From contig CM021316.1 of assembly GCA_010645155.1 (NCBI GenBank), positions 1,230,612 through 1,294,611 on the forward strand: a DNA stretch of 64,000 nucleotides, given 5' to 3'. Position 1 is the stretch's first letter. Each line of letters opens with the position of its first letter. Shown here piece after piece: positions 23,189-33,445 of the stretch. Under the pieces are notes generated by a model that saw only the letters and a program-made list of their open reading frames with translations, had not been told where the DNA came from and did no database searches. A program made the translations under genes and the position numbers. Source of the stretch: Tigriopus japonicus. Taxonomy: Eukaryota; Arthropoda; Copepoda; Harpacticoida; Harpacticidae.

Positions 23189-23756
23189 GGGATCAGGAGT
23201 CACCTTCCACACTTCAAAAGGGTGCCCAGTATTGTGGCATAAGACTGAGCCTCTCAGCACGTGAAACCCATACTCAAAGGGACTTGAAACCACTTTTCTT
23301 GGACGGTTGTTTTCTCTCACTACATATACAATTACAGTTCTATATAGACAGAAATGTCACTCCAGTTAGGTCAGTGGAGATTTGTTTTGAGCTCATTTCA
23401 GCAATCCACGGCAAGGGCGCCAGGTTACTTGATTCTTTATGCATTGCTCTAGTTGGAGCATAGCATTTGAAAGAGCAATTCCGCCACTGACTCCCTGAAC
23501 TCGCAAATTCCAGTTTTGAATCACGTAACTTCGCACACACTGCAAGCTTGTTGAATCACGAACAAGTTGGGAGAGACATTTCTGTGTATTTAGAAATGTA
23601 GCTACAATCTGTTTCTTCCCTTCTGACGTATGAGAATCTGATGATTGGCGGCGACACCGCTGTCCAAAGATTCAGTGGTCTATGGTCATGTACATGTTGT
23701 TTAGTATTTGAGTTAACTAGTCGACTTCAGAAAACGTTTTTTCTCTTTGATTCTAG

Positions 23757-24176
23757 CTTTTTTGGTAATGGTGACGATGTGAGGTCTGGTCGAAAGAGCG
23801 AACCAGTGTTACCAGAACTTTCCGAACCAATTATGCCAAAATATATCCAAAAGAAAGTCAGACTTGGCTAGATGGAAACAAATTGCTTCTGTCATGCTTT
23901 GGCATTTCAGCAAACAAATTTGAAAACCAAAGTAGTAATGATTTAAAACCAATCAGATGTTCTTCATGGAATACTTTACTTGTAAGAATGAATTTCAGAT
24001 CAACAATAGTTGTTTGAACAATGAGAATTTTCTTTTGGGCAATATTTTAAGACGTTTTTCTTTCTGTTTTAAAAGTGGCCATTTTTTAACTTGAAACTAC
24101 CAATTTTGAAATATCTGGCAACGCTGCTTTGTTGTTCTTTTGACCGGACCTCACATCGTCACCATTACCGCTTTTT
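23757..24176. mobile_element. MITE with GGTAATGGTGACGATGTGAGG inverted ends
   Basis: GGTAATGGTGACGATGTGAG at 23764 is repeated inverted at 24147-24169, near the two ends of a 420-bp unit. A degraded relative lies at 2040-2255. No target-site duplication could be fixed. Confidence 0.65.
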
Positions 24177-24236
24177 TAACTTAAAGGGAAGGAAAGTATT
24201 CGCAGCGCTAATGAATTTATTTAATAATGCAGTGTA

Positions 24237-24242
24237 TTTATT
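24237..24242 (-). terminator. Polyadenylation signal AATAAA of receptor 2
   Basis: AATAAA on the minus strand lies 62 bp past the stop codon of receptor 2, a normal distance for a cleavage and polyadenylation signal. Confidence 0.5.
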
Positions 24243-24304
24243 CAATTTTTTGTCATTCATTTGTATTGCAGTAAATGATAAGATCACACTGAATGTTTTT
24301 CACA

Positions 24305-25324
24305 TCATGTTGACAAGTTACATTTCCTCTGAAATAATTCACATCCCAAGGACATCAAACTCAGTGCCAAACCTATCCCAAGGCCAATAAAGCTGGGCAA
24401 GATATTGCTTACATTGATCTTGGCATGTCTAGCCTTTGACCTCAAATGAGCAATTTTCTTCCTATTTGGAAGCCGATTATACCACTCTTCATCCAACCAA
24501 TGGTTATATAATCCTGCCGATTGGATCCTAAGAATTGTCCCAACAAGTTCACGCTGAATTCGACTGCCTTTAGGAAATATCCACGATGTTGGACCAACAT
24601 AAAGAGATTGGCTAATATAAAACAAACCCGGTTCAGTCTCGGTTGCACTTCGAGTTGTGATCTTAAAAGCGTGACCAGCATGGATCAACTTTTCGGCATT
24701 ATCCGGATATTGTCCCAATGGATACGCTGAACCTTGAGCCAGAATGTTAATTTGGTAAAGATCTTGATACACTTTTAATGGAGAGCTCACAATCGCTGTT
24801 TCACTCATAGATCGGATGGTCATAAAAACGGGCAATCCTGAAGCAACCACCTTTTCAGGAGAATCTATAGCCTCGGCAAGTTCGTCGGCCATCATGTTCG
24901 CCAACAGATTTGATTTATAAGCCATGGCAAAAACCAAACCAAGTAACATCCACAAACCCAAAAAGCCCCTTAATGAGAAGTATCCATGGGTTTTGAACAT
25001 GATGATTGGCAGGGCTTCATTGAAAAAGGGTGTGATTGCAAGGGACCAAGATTGATATAATTGATCTGACTGCTTCTCCGGATTGATCAATGTTTTAAAG
25101 GCAAATGTTGCCGAGAAAACAAGAAGCATGGTGATGCCCAAACCCATCCATACATAGAAAACGAAGGATATTAGCAAGGCTTTGTAAGATTCTTTTGGCT
25201 TTGGTTTAGTTGCGGCCAATCCGATTTCGTGCTCAGACAATCTTGGTCCAAAATCAATTCGTAGATTCCGATTGTACGACATAGATAGGGCAGCTGAACC
25301 GATATCAGCTGTGTATTTTTCAAC
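24305..25324 (-). CDS. Ionotropic receptor 2, exon 2 (channel domain, C-terminus)
   Basis: The exon encodes 339 residues, paralogous to receptor 1 exon 2. It begins after a TTTTACAG|GTTGAAAAA acceptor in phase 0. Visible parts are the end of S1 (SYNRNLRIDFGPRLSEHE), TM1 (FVFYVWMGLGITMLLVF), the pore loop (SWSLAITPFFNEALP), TM3 (GLVFAMAYKSNLLANMM), lobe S2 (GPTSWIFPKGSRIQRELV) and TM4 (SFIGLGIGLALSLMSLG). The AYKSNLLA signature in TM3 is shared with receptor 1 and marks a common ancestor. The S1 segment lacks the HERFQ spacing of receptor 1 and reads YNRNLRIDF, so ligand contacts probably differ. It is expected to be a plasma-membrane cation channel of the chemosensory IR type. The ligand is unknown. 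Confidence 0.88.
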   Translation of the reverse strand, partial: VEKYTADIGSAALSMSYNRNLRIDFGPRLSEHEIGLAATKPKPKESYKALLISFVFYVWMGLGITMLLVFSATFAFKTLINPEKQSDQLYQSWSLAITPFFNEALPIIMFKTHGYFSLRGFLGLWMLLGLVFAMAYKSNLLANMMADELAEAIDSPEKVVASGLPVFMTIRSMSETAIVSSPLKVYQDLYQINILAQGSAYPLGQYPDNAEKLIHAGHAFKITTRSATETEPGLFYISQSLYVGPTSWIFPKGSRIQRELVGTILRIQSAGLYNHWLDEEWYNRLPNRKKIAHLRSKARHAKINVSNILPSFIGLGIGLALSLMSLGCELFQRKCNLST

Positions 25325-25574
25325 CTGTAAAAGTTTCAGATTGCACACAGGATTGATATTATAAAAAGGCAAAATGAAATTTATGTATTGTTATAATTAT
25401 GAAGATAAGCGATTTTTCTTGTTTCAAAATGTGTTACTTAGTTTTGGGAGCAAGCCTTATTTCAAAATGTATTCGTTGTTTAATCAAACACTCAGAGTCC
25501 AACTCATATTTTTTGTTGGCTAATCAAAACAACTTTTCGTCTCACGGGATTTCATATTTACATTTTAAGAGTAG

Positions 25575-25937
25575 TCGGACGAATTCAGCTGGGTATTTGT
25601 GGGCCAAACTGGCTAGGGATGGATCAGAACTAGGCTTGGGTGTTTCATAGCTAGAGCTTTTTTAAAGGCCTTGGGAAAGATCTGGATTCGATTGATTGTC
25701 AAAACGAAGAACGCGAAATGGGCTCAATAATTTTATTATTTATTATTGTTTATTATTTAAAAGTCCACTCAGAACACCTAAAGGTCAATCAAGTTTTATG
25801 CAATTAAAATTAATTTTAAAAAATCAATTTTTAATTTGAATCAATGTAATTAATTTTAATCAAGTTTTTGGGAGGGTTAGTCTCGACTTAAACGCATCCC
25901 TAACCTTTTAGCGCCAGAATCCTTAGCTGAATTATTA
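25575..25937. mobile_element. Foldback MITE, family with GACGAATTCAGCTGG ends, copy B
   Basis: Starts GTCGGACGAATTCAGCTGGG with GGGCCAAACTGGCTAGGGAT and ends with the inverted, more diverged form. It has an AT-rich interior. Same family as 11391-11622. Confidence 0.6.
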
Positions 25938-26394
25938 GGAGTGCACGGGAGGTTCGAGTAATTTCCTCAAAAATCAATCGCAGGCGGATGAAACAAGAGA
26001 GAATGCTTGTTTGGCAATGGAGGATGGCTCGTGAGAATTTGGACTGTCAAAGGGATTTCGCATTTTAAAGACCGACATTAAGACAGATATATTATGAAAA
26101 TGGTTGAATTGCAAGTTTGGACGTATTGACACTGTAAGGTGCAAGAAATTGCACTATTCATTAATTTTATTCAAAAATAACAAGTACCTTGAAAGGACCA
26201 CTTCTAAAGGTGCAGCTACACGAATCGGTCTATATCGCAGTTTAAGGCGATATGCGACATAACAGATGTCCAATCTCTAAACCTCTTTCGGAGACCTCCT
26301 TACTTGACAATGGAAAAATTGTATCTGTGACTTCAAAATGTGTCTCGATATGCGATATACAACGTGAAGTGTAATTTTAATGAATTGGTATTCC

Positions 26395-28538
26395 AGAAAT
26401 AGTGGCAAAAGGTAGGCCATTGTCTAGAATTCCAAAGGTTAGGAAGAAGTTGTTCAAACGGAGTTGTCAGCTTTCGAATAGACTTCGACGTACTTCAAAT
26501 CCATTTGTTGTAGCCAACCTCCAAAGCAAATTGGATGTGGTCCAATCAAAAATTGGGGCCTCCATTGATTCCGATCAGTTAGAGAAGGAAAGCAGAGTGA
26601 TCCAGGAGGTTAAGACTAATCCAAAGGCGTTTTTCTCGTTTGCAAATACAAAGAGAAAAATGAAGCATCCTGTAGGACCTTTTGAGGTCGGCGGTAAAAC
26701 CGCCAATGATATTGAGGTTATGGCCAATATGCTTGGAGATCAGTTCTCAAGTGTATTTTCAATTCCAAAGAGGGTAGAAAGAGTAGGTCATGAGTGTAGC
26801 AATGTTTTTGATGAGACTGGCATTGATAGTCAGGATAATCGACTGGAGGATCTGGTAGTCACAGAACAAGATGCTTTTGAGGCCATCAAGAGCTTAAAGC
26901 TCTCGAGTTCTCCTGGACCTGATGGTGTGACATCTCAGTTTCTGATGAAATGTTCAAAGATTCTTACCCCTGTGTTCTCCTATTTGATGCGTCGCATCTT
27001 GGATCAGGGCAAGTTTCCCTCCTCATTGAAAGTAGCTCATGTTTTTCCAATTTTTAAGGGCGGAGATGAGTCACTCCCTAGTAATTATAAGCCCATTTCT
27101 CTGACCTCCAACGTTGCAAAGGTTTTTGAGAAGATTATGAAGTCCAAGCTTGTTGATTATTTGGAAGTCCATGATTTAATTCCTTCTGGACAGCATGGGT
27201 TTCGAGCTCATTTTAGTACAGTAACCCAATTGGTTGATCATATTGAGCAAATCATTGAAGGGCTCGAAAGTCACAAGTCAGTTGATGGAGTCTATCTTGA
27301 CTTTGCCAAGGCCATGGTCTTTTGCTCGATCAACTCAAAGAGTTTGGGGTCCAGGGTAAGGTTCTGGATTGGATTGATAGTTTTATAAGCAAAAGGAAGC
27401 AAATAGTTAAAGTTGAAGGATCATTTAGGGGCATGTATGATGTCAAGATAGGTGTTCCGCAAGGTTCAATTTTAGGTCCGCTCTTGTTTATTCTCTTCAT
27501 TGCTCCTCTCCAGAAGTTTAGAACAAAAGCCAGTATTTCTTCATATGCTGATGACACAAAATTAGTTTGTGGAAGGAATGGTCAGGACTCAAAATATTTA
27601 GTTGAGGACTTGGAGAAAGTCTACTCTTGGGTTGGTCAGAGTAACATGGCATTGAACGGGATGAAATTCCGCACAATGACGTATGGGGCGTCAAAATTAG
27701 ATGTTCTGCTCAAAGACAATGGAGGTTGTGATATTGAGCAGGTATTGTCCATGAGGGATTTGGGAGTTGTCGTCCAAGATGATGGAAAGTTTGATGAGCA
27801 TATCCAGTTGAAAGTGGGAAAGGCATTTCAAACATGTGGCTGGATCTATTGCACTTTCAAGTCCAGAGATAGTATTACGATGCTAATTGTGTACAAGTCG
27901 ATTGTTCAGCCGCATTTTGAAAATGCCTCACCCATTTGGGCTCCAATGAGTTCAGCAGGTTTGCAAAAGGTCGAGCAGGTCCAAAGATGTTTTACTAGGA
28001 ACATCACAGGAATGAGAGAGCTCTCATATTGGGAGAGGCTCCAGAAGTTAGGGTTGTACAGTACTCAGAGAAGGTATGAAAGGTATCTGATACTGTATGT
28101 TTTCAAGAGTATTCATGGGCTCTGTCCTAACCCAGGATATTTGAGATCAGTTGTAGCGATCGTAGAGGTTTTACGTGCGCTCTGAGAGCACCTCCAAATC
28201 CTAAGGAATCAAGGCTAATTCGAACAATGAAGTCCTCCTCTCTTCTTTATCGGGCTCCTTCATTGTTCAATTTGTTGCCTATTTGCCTTCATCTGGAATA
28301 TGTAGGAGCAGATCCTCTAACAGCATTTAAGGCAGGATTGGACAATTTTTTTAAAACTGTTCCTGACCAACGCACTATACAAGGGTTGTATAGATCTGCC
28401 AACAATAACTCATTGGTAGATCAAATTTCATATAAACATTAATTATTGAAACTACATTAATGATTAACTCTCTTCACAGGGAATCCCATTCCTTGTAGCG
28501 GTATTGAATAATCCCCCCCCCCTCCGAAAAAAATGGAA
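26395..28538 (+). mobile_element. 5'-truncated LINE (CR1/Jockey-like), antisense to receptor 2
   Basis: The element contains the reverse-transcriptase region only; no upstream endonuclease domain or ORF1 is present, so it is 5'-truncated as expected for incomplete target-primed reverse transcription. It ends with a tail at 28476-28538 (ACAGGGAATCCCATTCCTTG, then TAGCGGTAT, a C-run and an A-run). That tail is shared with the SINE at 2471-2652. Target-site duplications are not evident. Confidence 0.85.
26402..28442 (+). pseudogene. LINE reverse transcriptase, frameshifted
   Basis: Frame 1 (26402-27388) holds fingers and palm motifs: SSSPGPDGVTSQFL, KVAHVFPIFKGGDES, YKPISLTSNVAKVFEKIM, GQHGFRAHFSTVTQL and DGVYLDFAKA. 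The first catalytic Asp follows this last context normally, but a small deletion near 27312-27325 shifts the frame. Frame 2 (27322-28185) continues with VPQGSILGPLLFILFI and the catalytic SYADDTKL box, then the thumb and C-terminal region. A second frameshift near 28150 moves the last about 70 codons (to 28442) to another frame. With two breaks it cannot encode active enzyme. The product would have been the LINE polymerase. Confidence 0.85.
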
Positions 28539-29205
28539 ACAGGTGTAAAACACCCCGTTTCGTTCGTTGAAGGTCTTTATGGTTTTGAAGTTTGACGGTT
28601 CAAATTGGTTTTTTATCATCACTTACACTTTTGAAAATACAATAAAAGTGTTTTTTGTTGCGAATTGTTAATGCAAGAATAAATATGTAAATGAACAGAT
28701 AGATTTTTTAAAACCTAAAACCCTTGCAAACGTAATAGATGAAATATACTTTCAACCCCAGAGACCCGCTAGGCTAACAAAGAAAGGCAATGTGTTCTCA
28801 GAATTCGCCCTAAATTGCCTTATTGTCCAGTTGAATCCGAACATGTAAAAAATTCAAGAAGGTGAGAAAAATGTCGTGCCAAGATTTTGAAAATGTCTCA
28901 TCACTTCTGGGAATCACTCTTGAAAGTTGACACGAATGAAAGTTGGCATGATCTCTTTAACTTACACTTGTTAAATGGATTTTCATTTTACACATACGTG
29001 CCTGATGAATACCTAATGTAATGTATGTTCAGGTCAGCTTATTATTTTAACTTTTTGGGATTTTTGGTCTTAGAGTATGTGGCGAAAAATACTTTCTTAC
29101 TCGGTAAAGGATTTTTTCTCCTAGATGAACCATTTGTGCTGAGGCTATAAAACTACATTCTAGCAATTTAAAAGAAAGTATAGCCCTTTAATAATGTACT
29201 GTACT

Positions 29206-29988
29206 TAGGGATGGGTCGGGCCAGGATTTTTCGGTTCCGGATCATATTCGGTTCGGCAACTTTTCGGTTCGGATCGATTCGGTTCCGATCCCATTAAAAA
29301 TATTTGGATCCGGATCAGATCCGGATCAGATCGGATCGGATCCGGGTCTGGTATCTCAAACATCAACTACTAAAAGCAATTTCAAAGTAAGACCCTATTT
29401 TCATCATTAGAAAATTGCTTTTTTTATTTTTTTTCTTCTAGTTTTTGTATGTAAATAGCAGGTTTTAATGATTCTAGTACATCAATGAGAGACGCAATCC
29501 TCAACAGATTCATATGTATTTGGTTTTTCAATCATCTTTGCGGGGGCACTAATCTTATACAACGACAGAAAATATTCCTACTATGGAAGGTAGGCATACG
29601 TGAGAAAATTCGGAAATTGAATGACGCGAGGAAATTGCAATGACACAAAACTCGTTATTTGATTTCCTCTCATTAGAAACTCAGTTAGGTGTAGAGTTAC
29701 CAAATTTTGCATCGCAAATCAATGTTAAAGCTAGCACTGATAAACTATAGCTGGACCTGCAATCTTACATTGCACAGAACCTTGAACACTCTTAAAATGA
29801 ATTACAAAACAGGTTCAAAAGCGTTTGATTTCTTTTGGCAATTGATTCATTTAGAGCCGAATTCTCAGAGTTCGGTTCTGACTCCAGATCGGTTCCTGGG
29901 TTTTTGGATCCAGATCGCGGCGAGCCGATTTCAGAACCGATCCGATCCGATGCGGAGTCGGCTCATGGCCGATCCGGACCCATCCCTA
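29206..29988. mobile_element. hAT-like element with TAGGGATGGGTC ends
   Basis: The left terminus TAGGGATGGGTCGGGCC is matched inverted by GGACCCATCCCTA at the right. Both subterminal regions are packed with GGATC and GGTTCGG motifs (for example TCGGATCGGATCC), likely transposase-binding repeats. There is no transposase ORF, and the target-site duplication is not clear. Confidence 0.65.
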
Positions 29989-30127
29989 CGATGTAGATAT
30001 ATGTCGCGAACACCTAAAAAAACCTTTCCCTTTACCACGCCAAGTTTTCCGACCCAATTTTCACTCCTTTGTTATTAATCTGGAAAAAAGGCATTTAGTA
30101 GATTTAAAAAATGATTCAGGTACTTAC

Positions 30128-30724
30128 ATCCGGAATGAGACCAATGGTGGATCCATTTTCCAATGTTTTACCGTCAATACTTCTAGTTGGAGGCAAAAAC
30201 GCAAAATAAAACCCATATTTTTGAGCCAAAGTTTCCATCAACCGAGCATCGGCCCCCGAATTGCCCTCTGGTTTCACAGACAAATACGGCCACATAGGAA
30301 AATACGCCAGTTTCAAATTACTAGATACTAGATCCACTTGTTTCAAAAACAAAGATGCTTCAACAGATCCTTGTATTCGTATATCAAAGCTCCTATGGAT
30401 ACTATCCACTAAGATAAGCTCATGAAGATCCTCCAAATGGTTTGATATGAAGACCACCTTTTTCTTGGAAGATATCTTTTGGAACATGAATAAAAACTCA
30501 TTGATTAAACTGATGTTAAAGCTTTTGACTCGACCATGAATACACTGCGTTTGAAGGCCTTTTTGAGTTTGAAAATCCATTGGAACATGATCCAGAACCA
30601 ATTGTGGTTCCTTGTCATTAACCAAGTTGGTGACATTGGGGTACAAAACAAGATTTGTACAAATGGGTTCCATTTTCACCCAGGACCAATTCAATGCAAC
30701 CATGAGACATATTGGCCAAATCAT
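30128..30724 (-). CDS. Ionotropic receptor 2, exon 1 (signal peptide and S1)
   Basis: 199 codons run from ATG 30724 to GLIPD at the donor. The start gives a hydrophobic leader (MIWPICLMVALNWSWV) suited to a signal peptide. About 120 residues of N-terminal region follow, then the start of lobe S1 (ARLMETLAQKYGFYFAFLP). Joined to exon 2 the protein is 538 aa, against 539 for receptor 1. The same exon partition, same intron phase and nearly equal length support recent-to-moderate tandem duplication. The frame is open upstream but has no nearby in-frame ATG. Confidence 0.85.
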
Positions 30725-32868
30725 GAAGAGGAGATTGAGGTATTGAGAACAAAAAAGGACTAGATGGAACGAGAAATGGAGATCGCGTGTTTCAGTATAA
30801 AGTGAGGTTGAAGTACAAATGAAATGCTGGCATTTATCTATTTCATGTTTGATGATTTAAACCAATCCTGTATCGTGTTTGGTCAGCTAGCAATAATAAC
30901 GAAACCTTATTGGTAAGGCTTCTTTAATGTAAATTACCACGCGACATCAAACCAATTAACCTAAACAAAAAAAGTACCTTTTGAACATTCGTCATTTCAC
31001 GAATTGGATGACAACTCACAGTGAAAATCCAAAGCGTACTTTTAGTTCAAATAAACGTATTTGGTAAAAACGATTGCGAATTAAATTTCACTTTTTGAAC
31101 CATTTGATGTGTGAAAAGAATCATTCTAAGTACAATGACGTAAGACAGTTTCACAGTATTTAAAGTGTTGGTCAACTGATTGGTGACAAAAGAATTGAAG
31201 CTGAAAATATGGCCAAAAAAGTGTGTTTTGCTTAAAATGGACAAAAACGGCAAGGAAAAGTTTTCTTTGGGCTTTTCTTGTCTCAACTCTCAATATGTCA
31301 CTTTTGGTTAAAAATATTGCACATTTTATAAGACTCCAATTTCAAATCTGTTCTTGTTTGACATAAGTCAAGAAGGTTTGGGTTCGTTCTTTCGCCTGAA
31401 ATTTCTTGCACATTTTTCTTAGGTCTGGCCGAGGATTTGAAAATTAAATTAGTGGTATTTTTCAAAAACATTTTTTTTCGAAGTTAAATCACAAGACAAT
31501 GCAAAAATGTTCAAAGGAAGTCCAGCTTCTCTTCCTCTAAAAATCTTTCAAAAATACAGCAAAAATTTAAGTGATTTCTCTCAAATAAATGGCATTACAC
31601 GAAAACAAGATCTTATTTAGGATTTTAAAGAAAACTAACATTCCCTTCACCTAGATGGCTCTTACATGATTTAGCATGCCCTTAACACATCCTACTTGGG
31701 TGCCCTCTCTTGTTCTCAAAATGAGCAACTCTGCCGTCAGAGCAAGCCCTCTGAAGGAAGCAAAGTTGAGCTTCAATCAAAGAGAAAAATGACAATCAGC
31801 ACCATCTTGAGATAAAAACATTTGTGGGTACTTCTGGTGAATATTTAGCCTCAATTTGCGAATACTCAGTGGGACTTTTTACTTTTTGAACACAACAATA
31901 TTGTAGCTGAGCTCCAAAAGACTCGAAATATGAAGAGAAATCCATTTTAAGATGCAAGCTGCACTTTTGGTAACAAATCAAAGTTGGATTAGATCTGAAA
32001 TCAAGGGAATTTGCCCCTGTTTTGGCTCCATCTAGTGGCTATTTTTGTAACATTCAATTAACGTTCTTCATTGCAGCTCTCATGTTTCAAGCAGGAACTC
32101 TGGATTCGGTGGAAAAATTGGCATTGGTTTTGAATGTAAAATATTTATGCTTTTTATGGAAAATGGTGAAACTTGGCAGTTTTTCCATGGCCCCACAACT
32201 TTCATGTCCCACCATATTTTCGGTTTGGACCCTTAATTGAGGGTTGCTTTTAAATTTACTCTTACTTAAGTCTTACTTCAAAAATTAATGAAGGGATTTC
32301 AAAACTGTATTAATGTGTATTTCTTTCCTAAACTTGAAACAAACTAGACTTTTGTCACTCCTTAACATCTTTCTTTTGCGTTTTTCTCATTTGGAAAGAA
32401 ATGAATAAGATGAAATTTCATGAAAATGCATTCTTTCATTTTTTTTGGTTGGCTTGCATTTTCTGGCCTTTTTATCGAAATTTGTTACATTTGGTCTTGT
32501 TGATTTCCATTTTTGGCCTTTTTTAACGAAATTTAAGTTTTTTCCTAATTTCTTGAAAAAAAAAAAATTCCGGCACATATTCTCGCTTTTGATTTACTTA
32601 ATTGATTAAGACACCATTAAAGGAAGTTTTATTTCAAGTTTTAAGAATTCATATTGGGATTTCAACTTCAAGTATGACAATTATGCTTCAATAAAAAATT
32701 AGTATGTGAAAAGCAATCTGTTTTGGGTGCAAGCTTGCACGCACTGCAGACCCAATACACAAAATTTTACTTCAATGGCAAAATTGTCATTGTTGAAGTT
32801 AATCTTTTGGGCAGGAAAACTCTGTGCACTCAACTTGTTATTTCCACAACTGAGCTATTTAAAAAAAA
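30725..32868. other. No gene recognised; 5' flank of receptor 2
   Basis: AT-rich, with poly-A and poly-T runs. It probably holds the receptor 2 promoter, but no element could be placed. Confidence 0.4.
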
Positions 32869-33445
32869 AAGATCGTGTTTTCGTTGCTTTTTCTGGAGTC
32901 AGAACGCAGCTTCGCAACTGTGATCTCATAAGGTTTAATTTCACACTAAGGAGATTTTGCTGCTCCAACAACAAGCATTAATTTTCACCTCACCCTTTGG
33001 GTATGACCATAGATAAATAAACTAGAGATATCTCAATTTTGACGTCGCCAAAACCGCCCTCTATGAGGGATTACCTAACAACATTGTTAAAAATGATGGT
33101 TTCAAAAGGAACGTCATAGAGTGCGCTGCCTTGTTTGTAACGCAAATATCCTTTTTGAAGTTTGATTCTCAGAGTCAATCCAGAAAATACAGCCTGAGTC
33201 ATCTAGAGGTCACGGATCAAACAACTGTCGCCGTTGTTTGCCTGCTTAGCTAGAACTGAGAAGTCTGGAGCTAGTTTGTGGCATGACCGCAAGATGGTCC
33301 ATTCAAGCTGTCAAAAGCCGCGACTACTGCATGTAAATTAATACCACAGGCCACTAGGACTCAGCAAGTCCGGAATTCGAACCAGGGATGTTGCGGATGG
33401 TTTGCAAATGCCCAATCCCTACGCCACGACTCTTGCCTATAAAAC
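32869..33445 (-). mobile_element. tRNA-derived SINE, copy 2, interrupted by an insertion
   Basis: On the minus strand an A-box-like GCGTAGGGATTGGGCA precedes a B-box GGTTCGAATTCC (complement of 372-383 in the 33 kb block). The body and tail match the SINE at 37420-37690, sharing TGCGTTCTGA and AGATCACAGTTGC. Alignment breaks at 33012-33281, where about 270 bp of foreign sequence is flanked by near-duplicates GGTATGACC and GGCATGACC. This suggests a later insertion with target-site duplication. Confidence 0.65.

Larger units (their letters stand above)
25325..30127 (-). other. Intron of receptor 2 (4,803 bp) filled with transposons
   Basis: The donor is GAT|GTAAGT and the acceptor TTACAG|GTT on the minus strand, phase 0, at the same protein position (between ...PD and VEK...) as in receptor 1. 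It contains a foldback MITE (25575-25937), an antisense LINE (about 26395-28538) and a hAT-like element (29206-29988), which explain most of the size difference from the 2.4-kb intron of receptor 1. Confidence 0.85.
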
